30,644 bases of DNA from Bacteroidales bacterium. GTDB taxonomy: Bacteria > Bacteroidota > Bacteroidia > Bacteroidales > Muribaculaceae. The notes beneath the pieces were generated by a model that saw only the letters and a list, made by a program, of their open reading frames with translations, ran no database searches and was not told the origin of the DNA. Position 1 is the stretch's first letter. The number at the start of each line of letters is the position of its first letter. The DNA lies in contig SFOK01000008.1 of assembly GCA_004552395.1 (NCBI GenBank), forward strand, positions 1-30,644, given 5' to 3'. Below, in pieces: positions 25,235 through 30,644 of the stretch. The translations under genes were made by a program, and so were the position numbers.

Positions 25235-26185
25235 ATGGCTACAACGCTTACAAACACCGATTTCCGTTTTCCTGACCAGAAGGGGGAAGTCTACCACGGC
25301 AAGGTCCGCGATGTGTATAATATTGCCGACAAGTATCTGGTTATGGTCGCCACAGACCGTATCTCGGCCTTCGATGTGGTGCTCCCCAAGGGGATACCTT
25401 TCAAAGGACAGGTGCTCAATCAGATAGCTGCTCAGTTCCTGGACGCTACGTCCGACATAGTGCCGAACTGGAAGGTGGCTGTGCCCGACCCGATGGTGAC
25501 TATCGGCCTGCGTTGCGAGCCCTTCAGGATAGAGATGATTGTGCGCGGCTATCTGGCCGGAAGCGCATGGCGTGAATATGCGGCCGGTGCCCGCGAGATA
25601 TGCGGCGTGAAGCTGCCCGAGGGTCTGCGCGAGAACGAGAAGCTGCCTCACCCGATCATCACTCCGACCACCAAAGCCGACGCCGGTCACGACGAGAATA
25701 TATCGCGCGAGGAGATCATACGCCGCGGTATCGTGAGCCAGGAGGATTACGAGCAGGTGGAGCGCTACGCTCTGGCTCTCTTCGAGCGCGGTACCGAGAT
25801 GGCTGCCAGTCGCGGTCTGATCCTTGTGGACACCAAGTATGAGTTTGGCAAGCACGACGGCAAGGTGATACTTATCGACGAGATTCACACACCCGACTCG
25901 AGCCGCTATTTCTATGCCGACGGCTACGCAGAGCGTCTGGCAGCCGGCGAGCCTCAGAAGCAGCTCTCCAAGGAGTTTGTGCGTAAATGGCTTATGGATC
26001 ACGGCTTTATGGGCAAAGCCGGCCAGCAGGTTCCCGAGATGACCGACGAGTATTGCCGCGAAGTCTCGGAGCGCTATATCGAGCTCTACGAACATATCAC
26101 AGGCGAGAAGTTCCTGCGCGGCGATGAGAAAGATCTCGCTGCCCGCATCGACTCCAATGTGAAGGATTGCCTGAAAGTGATCTGA
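25235..26185 (+). CDS. purC: Phosphoribosylaminoimidazole-succinocarboxamide synthase (SAICAR synthase)
   Basis: PurC joins aspartate to CAIR with ATP to form SAICAR, step eight (by the usual count) of de novo purine synthesis, in the cytoplasm. The 316 residues match the longer form seen in Bacteroidota. Motifs are YHGKVRDVYNI, the ATP-site lysine region, TDRISAFDVVLPKGIPFKGQVLNQI, EMIVRGYLAGSAWREY, and LILVDTKYEFGK with IDEIHTPDSSRYF. The ATG at 25235 gives MATTLTNTDFRF; a longer frame from 25190 has no family-like sequence. It has its own promoter and a long, repeat-bearing leader. The methyltransferase gene follows after 38 bases. Confidence 0.97.
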   Translation: MATTLTNTDFRFPDQKGEVYHGKVRDVYNIADKYLVMVATDRISAFDVVLPKGIPFKGQVLNQIAAQFLDATSDIVPNWKVAVPDPMVTIGLRCEPFRIEMIVRGYLAGSAWREYAAGAREICGVKLPEGLRENEKLPHPIITPTTKADAGHDENISREEIIRRGIVSQEDYEQVERYALALFERGTEMAASRGLILVDTKYEFGKHDGKVILIDEIHTPDSSRYFYADGYAERLAAGEPQKQLSKEFVRKWLMDHGFMGKAGQQVPEMTDEYCREVSERYIELYEHITGEKFLRGDEKDLAARIDSNVKDCLKVI

Positions 26186-26223
26186 CAATACCCTTTCCGG
26201 AGAAGGGACAGTCTAAGAGGCAG

Positions 26224-26997
26224 ATGCGTACCGAAGAAGTGAAGCCCTATGATGAAGGGCGCGAAAAAGGGGAGCAGGTAGGCGAGATGTTCGATTCGAT
26301 CGCGCCCGCCTACGACTTCATGAACTCGGCCATGACCTTCGGTATGCACCGTCTCTGGCGGCGCAAGGCTCTGCGTATGCTCAACGAGTCGCTCCGGGCC
26401 GGTCCGAAAGAGGTGCTGGATATAGCCTGCGGGACTGGCGACGTCACATTTCATCTGGCGCGGCTGTTTCCCGAAGCGCGGGTGACCGGGGCCGACTTGA
26501 GCGCCGGCATGCTCCGTGTGGCGCGCCGTAAGCTGGCCGAGCGTCATGCCGGTCTGGCGGACCGTATACGTTTCATGGAAGCCGACTGCATGGCTTTGCC
26601 GATGGCCGACAACTCGTTTGGCGCGGTGACGGTGGCCTACGGAGTGCGCAACTTCCAGGATCTAGAGGGCGGCTACCGCGAGATGCTGCGGGTGCTCCGG
26701 CCGGGCGGCACGCTATGTGTGATAGAGCTTTGCGAGCCGAAGAACGCGCCTATGCGCTTCGGCTACAAGCTGTATACGCGCACGCTGATACCGCTGGCCG
26801 GGCGTTTTTTGAGCGGCGACAGGAGCGCTTATACGTATCTGCCGCGCAGTATATCAGCCTGTCCGCAGCGCGGCGACATGACGTCGCTGATGCTTCGCGC
26901 CGGCTTCTGCGAGGCGCGCTACAAGGTGCTTTTCCCGAGCACAGTGGGCGTGTATCTGGCCCGGAAAGGGATAGAAAGGATAGAACCCGGGGTATAA
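26224..26997 (+). CDS. menG: Demethylmenaquinone methyltransferase (UbiE/MenG family)
   Basis: This enzyme methylates demethylmenaquinone with S-adenosylmethionine in the last step of menaquinone synthesis, at the inner face of the membrane. The 257 residues carry the UbiE/COQ5 signatures: MFDSIAPAYDFMNSAMTFGMHRLWRRK near the N-terminus, the SAM-binding EVLDIACGTGD (63-73), GADLSAGMLRVARRKL, and YGVRNFQDLEGGYREMLRVLRPGG. Bacteroidales use menaquinone, not ubiquinone, hence menG is preferred over ubiE. The ATG at 26224 is used; an in-frame TTG at 26167 lies inside purC. It probably forms an operon with purC. Confidence 0.95.
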   Translation: MRTEEVKPYDEGREKGEQVGEMFDSIAPAYDFMNSAMTFGMHRLWRRKALRMLNESLRAGPKEVLDIACGTGDVTFHLARLFPEARVTGADLSAGMLRVARRKLAERHAGLADRIRFMEADCMALPMADNSFGAVTVAYGVRNFQDLEGGYREMLRVLRPGGTLCVIELCEPKNAPMRFGYKLYTRTLIPLAGRFLSGDRSAYTYLPRSISACPQRGDMTSLMLRAGFCEARYKVLFPSTVGVYLARKGIERIEPGV

Positions 26998-27005
26998 AAT
27001 CAAAA

Positions 27006-27031
27006 AAACAGGGCCTTATATTAGGCTGTTT
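27006..27031 (+). terminator. Possible weak terminator after menG
   Basis: AAACAG (27006-27011) with CCT (27014-27016) pairs with AGG and CTGTTT (27023-27031), leaving a two-base bulge. It lies nine bases after the menG stop and is followed by few T residues. It separates the purC-menG unit from the pyrH promoter. Confidence 0.35.
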
Positions 27032-27044
27032 CCGCATATTTTAG

Positions 27045-27052
27045 TAAATTTG
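27045..27052 (+). promoter_or_regulatory. Predicted pyrH -7 element very close to the start codon
   Basis: TAAATTTG matches the -7 consensus exactly and ends six bases before the ATG at 27059. Transcription from it would begin at or within a few bases of the start codon, giving a leaderless or nearly leaderless mRNA. No convincing -33 box was seen. Confidence 0.55.
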
Positions 27053-27058
27053 CGAACT

Positions 27059-27766
27059 ATGAAATTCAAGAGAATATTGCTGAAGCTTTCGGGCGAGTCG
27101 CTCGCCGGAAAGCAGGGCCACGGCATAGACGCCGGGCGCCTCTCCGAATATGCGTCACAGATCAAAGAGATAGCCTCGCGCGGTGTGGAGATAGGCATCG
27201 TGATAGGAGGCGGCAACATATTCCGCGGCCTGAGCGGCGCGGCCAAAGGGTTCGAGCGTGTGAAAGGCGATCAGATGGGTATGCTGGCCACAGTGATCAA
27301 CTCGCTGGCGCTGCAGTCGGCTCTCGAGGCGATCGGCTGCCCGGCCCGGGTCTACACGGCCATAGGCATGTTCCCGATCGGCGAGCCGTACTCGAAATTC
27401 CGTGCCAAAGATTCGCTCCTCAGGGGCGAGATAGCGATCATAAGCTGCGGCACGGGCAATCCTTACTTCACTACCGACACCGGATCGGCGCTGCGTGCCG
27501 TAGAGATCGAGGCCGACGTGATGCTGAAGGGCACCCGAGTTGACGGCATCTATACGGCTGATCCCGAGAAAGATCCCGATGCGGTGAAATTCTCCGAGAT
27601 AACCTACGACGAAGTGCTTGCGCGCGGCCTGAAAGTGATGGATCTCACCGCCACGGCGCTTTGCAAAGAGAACGGAATGCCGATTTATGTGTTTAATATG
27701 GACAAGCCCGGCAATCTGCTGCGCATGATGGAGGGCGAGCCGATAGGCACATATGTGAAACCCTGA
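27059..27766 (+). CDS. pyrH: UMP kinase (uridylate kinase)
   Basis: PyrH phosphorylates UMP to UDP with ATP, in the cytoplasm; it belongs to the amino-acid kinase fold and is usually a GTP-regulated hexamer. The 235 residues match the family. Motifs are RILLKLSGESLAG at the N-terminus, IGIVIGGGNIFRG, GDQMGMLATVINSLALQ, CGTGNPYFTTDTGSALRAVEIEADVMLKGTRVDGIY (a region, not a single motif) and MDLTATALCKENGMPIYVFN. The ATG at 27059 is preferred over an upstream TTG that overlaps the -7 element. It leads the unit pyrH-frr-fba; frr starts 30 bases after its stop. pyrH next to frr is a widely conserved pairing. Confidence 0.97.
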   Translation: MKFKRILLKLSGESLAGKQGHGIDAGRLSEYASQIKEIASRGVEIGIVIGGGNIFRGLSGAAKGFERVKGDQMGMLATVINSLALQSALEAIGCPARVYTAIGMFPIGEPYSKFRAKDSLLRGEIAIISCGTGNPYFTTDTGSALRAVEIEADVMLKGTRVDGIYTADPEKDPDAVKFSEITYDEVLARGLKVMDLTATALCKENGMPIYVFNMDKPGNLLRMMEGEPIGTYVKP

Positions 27767-27796
27767 CAGAGACAACTCATCAAAATCCTATAGACC

Positions 27797-28354
27797 ATGG
27801 AAGTAAAAGAATACCTTCAGAATGCAGAGGATTCCATGCAATTGGCAGTGGAATACCTCGACGACACCCTGAGCCGCATCCGCGCCGGCAAGGCATCGAC
27901 CCGTCTGCTCGACGGCATCAAAGTGGAATATTACGGCTCGCTGGCGCCTATCTCCAATGTGGCCAATGTCAGTGTGCCCGACGCGCGCACCATAGCCATC
28001 ACCCCCTGGGAGAAATCCATGTTCAAGGAGATTGAGAAAGCGATCATCAACTCGGAACTCGGTGTGACACCCGAGAACAACGGGGAGGTGATCCGCCTGT
28101 GCATACCGCCTCTGACCGAGGAGCGCCGCAAAGCGCTCGTGAAGCAGAGCAAATCGGAGGCCGAGAACGCCAAGGTGTCGGTGCGCAACGCCCGCCGCGA
28201 GGCTATAGACGGCCTGAAGAAGGAGGTCAAAAACGGCCTGAGCGAGGACAACGAGAAGGATGCCGAGGCTCAGGTACAGAAGATCCACGACAGGTACATG
28301 AAGAAAATCGACGAAGTATTCGCCGCTAAAGAGAAAGAAATATTAACAGTATAA
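27797..28354 (+). CDS. frr: Ribosome recycling factor
   Basis: Frr, with EF-G, splits the post-termination ribosome so that it can be reused. The 185 residues are exactly the usual size. Typical stretches are LSRIRAGKASTRLLDGIKVEYYGS near the N-terminus, VPDARTIAITPWEKSMFKEIEKAI, and the long helices with ERRKALVKQSKSEAENAKVSVRNARREA and DAEAQVQKIHDRYMKKIDEVFAAKEKEIL (regions named, not single motifs). It lies 30 bases after pyrH and 21 before fba, with no terminator on either side, so all three are probably on one transcript. Confidence 0.97.
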   Translation: MEVKEYLQNAEDSMQLAVEYLDDTLSRIRAGKASTRLLDGIKVEYYGSLAPISNVANVSVPDARTIAITPWEKSMFKEIEKAIINSELGVTPENNGEVIRLCIPPLTEERRKALVKQSKSEAENAKVSVRNARREAIDGLKKEVKNGLSEDNEKDAEAQVQKIHDRYMKKIDEVFAAKEKEILTV

Positions 28355-28375
28355 TTCCCGTAGAATTTTATAATC

Positions 28376-29377
28376 ATGGTAAATTACAAAGATCTGGGCC
28401 TGGTTAACACCCGCGAGATGTTCAAAAAGGCCATCAAGGGAGGTTACGCAATCCCCGCATTCAACTTCAATAACATGGAGCAGCTTCAGGCAATCATCAA
28501 GGCTGCCTCCGACACCAAATCGCCGGTGATCCTTCAGGTATCGAAGGGCGCCCGCAACTACGCCAATCCGACGCTTCTCCGCTATATGGCTCAGGGAGCG
28601 GTGGCATATGCCAAGGAACTGGGCTGGAAGCACCCTGAGATCGTGCTCCACCTCGACCACGGCGATTCATTCGAGCTCTGCAAGGACTGCATCGACAACG
28701 GCTTCTCATCCGTGATGATCGACGGTTCGCATCTTCCCTATGAGGAGAATGTGGCTCTGACCAAGAAAGTAGTGGACTATGCCCACAAGTTTGATGTGAC
28801 AGTAGAGGGTGAGCTCGGCGTCCTGGCCGGTGTCGAGGACGAGGTAAGCTCCGACCACCACACATACACTGACCCCGAGGAGGTGATCGATTTCGCCACC
28901 CGCACAGGCTGCGACTCCTTAGCTATCTCGATCGGCACATCGCACGGTGCCTACAAGTTCACACCCGAGCAGTGCACACGCAACGCTGAGGGCCGCCTCG
29001 TTCCGCCGCCCCTGGCCTTCAATGTGCTCGACGCTGTGATGGAGAAACTTCCCGGCTTCCCCATCGTGCTCCACGGTTCAAGCTCAGTGCCCCAGGAGTA
29101 TGTGGACGAGATCAACAAATTCGGTGGCAAGATGCCGGATGCTATCGGTATCCCCGAGGAGGAGCTCCGCAAGGCTGCCAAGAGCGCAGTCTGCAAGATC
29201 AACATCGACTCTGACTCACGTCTGGCCATGACAGCAACTGTCCGCAAGATCTTCGCTGAGAAACCCTCAGAGTTCGACCCGCGCAAATACCTGGGCCCGG
29301 CTCGCGACGAAATGGAGAAGCTCTACAAGCACAAAATCTACAATGTGCTCGGATCCGACGGCAAAGCCGAGGATTAA
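28376..29377 (+). CDS. fba: Class II fructose-bisphosphate aldolase
   Basis: This zinc enzyme cleaves fructose 1,6-bisphosphate to dihydroxyacetone phosphate and glyceraldehyde 3-phosphate, or the reverse, in the cytoplasm. The 333 residues show the class II motifs: YAIPAFNFNNMEQLQAI, LHLDHGDSFELCKDCIDNGFSSVMIDGS with metal-binding and catalytic residues, EGELGVLAGVEDEV, AISIGTSHGAYKF and VLHGSSSVPQEY. Codon use shifts here to CTC, ATC, AAC and GCT, as in the large secreted protein, which suggests high expression. A class II enzyme together with PfkA in the same window gives two of the key glycolytic steps. A strong terminator follows the stop. Confidence 0.97.
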   Translation: MVNYKDLGLVNTREMFKKAIKGGYAIPAFNFNNMEQLQAIIKAASDTKSPVILQVSKGARNYANPTLLRYMAQGAVAYAKELGWKHPEIVLHLDHGDSFELCKDCIDNGFSSVMIDGSHLPYEENVALTKKVVDYAHKFDVTVEGELGVLAGVEDEVSSDHHTYTDPEEVIDFATRTGCDSLAISIGTSHGAYKFTPEQCTRNAEGRLVPPPLAFNVLDAVMEKLPGFPIVLHGSSSVPQEYVDEINKFGGKMPDAIGIPEEELRKAAKSAVCKINIDSDSRLAMTATVRKIFAEKPSEFDPRKYLGPARDEMEKLYKHKIYNVLGSDGKAED

Positions 29378-29404
29378 TATCCGCGCATAAGCGAAATACG
29401 GAAG

Positions 29405-29437
29405 GCGGTTCCCGCAGCAGCGGGGGCCGCTTTTTTT
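29405..29437 (+). terminator. Intrinsic terminator after fba
   Basis: GCGGTTCCCGC (29405-29415) pairs with GCGGGGGCCGC (29420-29430) as an 11-bp stem with two G-U pairs and an AGCA loop, followed by seven T residues (29431-29437). It ends the pyrH-frr-fba unit. The next 85 bases are G-rich with loose GGGGATTTG-like repeats about 13 bases apart. Confidence 0.92.
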
Positions 29438-29526
29438 CGCGCGGGCCGCGGGGATTTTGAGGGGGATTTGAGGCGGGGAATTGGCGGCGGGGGAGTATAA
29501 AGAATGATTTACAGCAAGATACGCCG

Positions 29527-29557
29527 CGGGCGCAAAATATTGCGCCCCTACGGGTTG
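29527..29557. repeat. REP-like palindromic repeat, copy 2
   Basis: Here the palindrome is perfect: GGGCGCAA (29528-29535), AATA, TTGCGCCC (29540-29547), followed by CTACGGGTTG. It matches copy 1 at 24886-24916 at 28 of 31 positions. Its last bases overlap the predicted -33 box of the HNH gene. Confidence 0.8.
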
Positions 29558-29585
29558 CGAAAACCGAAATAATTGCGTAACTTTG
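29554..29585 (+). promoter_or_regulatory. Predicted promoter of the HNH gene
   Basis: GTTG (29554-29557) and TAACTTTG (29578-29585) are 20 bases apart. The -7 box is a full match and the -33 box has three of four. Transcription would begin near 29590, 20 bases before the start codon. Confidence 0.6.
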
Positions 29586-29609
29586 CAGCGAAATTTGACC
29601 GTTTTGCTT

Positions 29610-30491
29610 ATGAATTCATTTATACGACCTAAGAAAGAAGCTGAACTGCGCCTTGCGGAGAATGATGCTGCGGGGGAGGAGAGGATCAGGAGGAGTGTGT
29701 ACGAGCGGGTTTGCCGGATGCTGTGGGAGGCGCAGGGGCGGAAGTGCTATCTGTGTGACCGGCGGCTGGAGACGGATATCAATGTGGAGCATTTCAGGCC
29801 GGTGGCTGTGATGGGCGGCCGCAGTAACAGATGGGATAATCTGATGCTGTCGTGCCAGTATTGCAACTCGGCGAAGGGGAAGAGGGACTGGGGGATGCCC
29901 GATCCGGCCCGTTGCGACATATCGCGGCGTCTGATACAGTTTTACAATCCTGTGACTCATAAGGTTGAGATACACAAGATATTCCGCGGCGATCGAGAGG
30001 CGGAGAATGCCCGCAAGCTGCTTATGAAGATCTACAACGGCAAACACGGAGGGGGCGACAGTCTTCGATCGGAGAATCTGCGGCGGCATCTGCGGGCTGT
30101 GATGGAGCGTTTCGAGGCTTTTCTGCGTCAGATCTCCAGCAGTCGGCCTGTGGATAAGAGTGTGGCTGTGGGGCGACCCGTGGATAAGGGAGTGGCTGAC
30201 GGGCGCCCGTTGGATAAGGATGCGGCTGTGGGGCGGCGGGCTGCCGTGGAGGCGGCTATCGGGCGGAGGCTCAGCTTCACGGCCGAGTTTGTGCCGTTTC
30301 TCTACACGCGTTTCCGCATCTGGGAGAAGTGGTATATGAAGTTGGGGCAGAAGTATGTGCGCAATGGTTTTCAGACGGCATGGATGGTGGTGAGAGGTTA
30401 CCGATCATTGCGCAGCGAGAGCTCCAAGGCGGTGCGGGAAACTAAGAGCCCGTTGCACAAAATATGTCAACGGCAGGGCGGCGAGTTTTAG
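29610..30491 (+). CDS. HNH endonuclease (TIGR02646/PtuB-like type) with an internal decapeptide repeat
   Basis: This 293-residue protein carries an HNH nuclease domain at about 45-110: CYLCDRR (Cys46, Cys49), NVEHFRPVAV with catalytic candidate His61, RWDNLMLSCQYCNSAKGKRDW with Asn77, Cys82 and Cys85. The VEHFRP and CQYCN pattern is that of TIGR02646 and PtuB-type nucleases found in Septu and some retron defence systems. No partner ATPase or reverse transcriptase is in the window, so a defence role is only a possibility. Residues 179-218 form a ten-residue tandem repeat that is unusual for the family. Codon use differs from the neighbours, with many AGG and CGG arginines and GGG glycines, which fits horizontal transfer or low expression. 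The ATG at 29610 is preferred over an upstream TTG inside the promoter. Confidence 0.8.
   Translation: MNSFIRPKKEAELRLAENDAAGEERIRRSVYERVCRMLWEAQGRKCYLCDRRLETDINVEHFRPVAVMGGRSNRWDNLMLSCQYCNSAKGKRDWGMPDPARCDISRRLIQFYNPVTHKVEIHKIFRGDREAENARKLLMKIYNGKHGGGDSLRSENLRRHLRAVMERFEAFLRQISSSRPVDKSVAVGRPVDKGVADGRPLDKDAAVGRRAAVEAAIGRRLSFTAEFVPFLYTRFRIWEKWYMKLGQKYVRNGFQTAWMVVRGYRSLRSESSKAVRETKSPLHKICQRQGGEF
30144..30263 (+). repeat. 30-bp in-frame tandem repeat inside the HNH gene
   Basis: Four 30-base units (30144, 30174, 30204, 30234) encode RPVDKSVAVG, RPVDKGVADG, RPLDKDAAVG and RRAAVEAAIG, with conservation decreasing towards the 3' end. The array sits between the HNH domain and the C-terminal helical region and is probably a flexible linker. 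Confidence 0.85.
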
Positions 30492-30494
30492 AGG

Positions 30495-30561
30495 GAATTT
30501 CCCCGAGTTGAAGAAGGAGCGATGCGGCGGGCATCGCGACTGATAAAACTCGAAGAAATTC
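30495..30561 (+). other. Large imperfect inverted repeat enclosing a hairpin, after the HNH gene
   Basis: GAATTTCCCCGAGTT (30495-30509) pairs with AACTCGAAGAAATTC (30547-30561) at 13 of 15 positions. Inside it, GCGATGC (30519-30525) and GCATCGC (30531-30537) form a perfect 7-bp hairpin. The structure begins three bases after the stop codon. No T-run follows at once, so a simple terminator is uncertain. Positions 30562-30644 hold no gene I can recognise. Confidence 0.65.
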
Positions 30562-30644
30562 ACCGGAAAGACGCCGGACCGAAAGAAATTTAAACTAAAA
30601 TCAGAGTCTGTTCTGAAAATTTGTAAACGTACACTTAAGCAAAG

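Noticed and set aside
29610..30491. A complete Septu or retron defence system
   Set aside because: Only the HNH component is visible. No PtuA-type ATPase, reverse transcriptase or msr/msd pattern could be identified within the window.

Overview
The window looks like a chromosomal segment of a Bacteroidota bacterium, most likely order Bacteroidales and possibly the gut family Muribaculaceae. The evidence is sequence-internal. Promoters match the Bacteroidota type (TTTG near -33, TAnnTTTG near -7) rather than TTGACA/TATAAT. Shine-Dalgarno signals are weak. Large secreted proteins carry FN3-like and 'choice-of-anchor J' domains and end in a tail resembling type IX secretion sorting domains. The housekeeping genes (PfkA, PhoH, SufB, RibF, menaquinone methyltransferase) read as Bacteroidales versions. 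The family-level placement is inference.

Layout. (1) 127-4752, plus strand: a 1541-residue secreted multidomain protein with an intrinsic terminator. (2) 4753-5099: a convergent intergenic region holding two 9-bp-periodic tracts and a minus-strand terminator. (3) 5100-14043, minus strand: two probable transcription units. One is pfkA, a DUF4369-like lipoprotein and a YifB/ComM-type AAA protein. The other is a HAD phosphatase, ribF, upp, sufB and phoH. (4) 14204-21422, plus strand: M16 peptidase, DusB, an MFS transporter, a DUF2807-like protein with a polysaccharide flippase, and a YeiH-type membrane protein. (5) 21769-23421, plus strand: a secreted endonuclease I-family nuclease behind a structured, repeat-bearing leader. 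(6) 23557-24624, minus strand: a small four-helix membrane protein followed by a membrane-anchored YiiX-like (permuted papain fold) protein. (7) 25235-29377, plus strand: purC-menG, then pyrH-frr-fba, closing with a strong terminator. (8) 29610-30491, plus strand: an HNH nuclease of the TIGR02646/PtuB-like type with unusual codon use and an internal decapeptide repeat, followed by a large inverted-repeat structure.

Most genes are core metabolism: glycolysis (pfkA, fba), pyrimidine salvage and UMP phosphorylation (upp, pyrH), purine synthesis (purC), flavin and menaquinone cofactors (ribF, menG), Fe-S assembly (sufB), tRNA modification (dusB) and ribosome recycling (frr). The envelope and secretion genes lie among them.

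The most unusual signal is not a gene. Short degenerate tandem repeats recur through the window: 9-bp-periodic tracts at three intergenic sites, a 22-bp array in the predicted purC leader, 24-bp and 17-bp direct repeats in the predicted pfkA and nuclease leaders, and in-frame 48-bp and 30-bp arrays inside the flippase and HNH genes. A REP-like palindrome occurs twice. No tRNA, rRNA, CRISPR array, insertion sequence or integrase was recognised.
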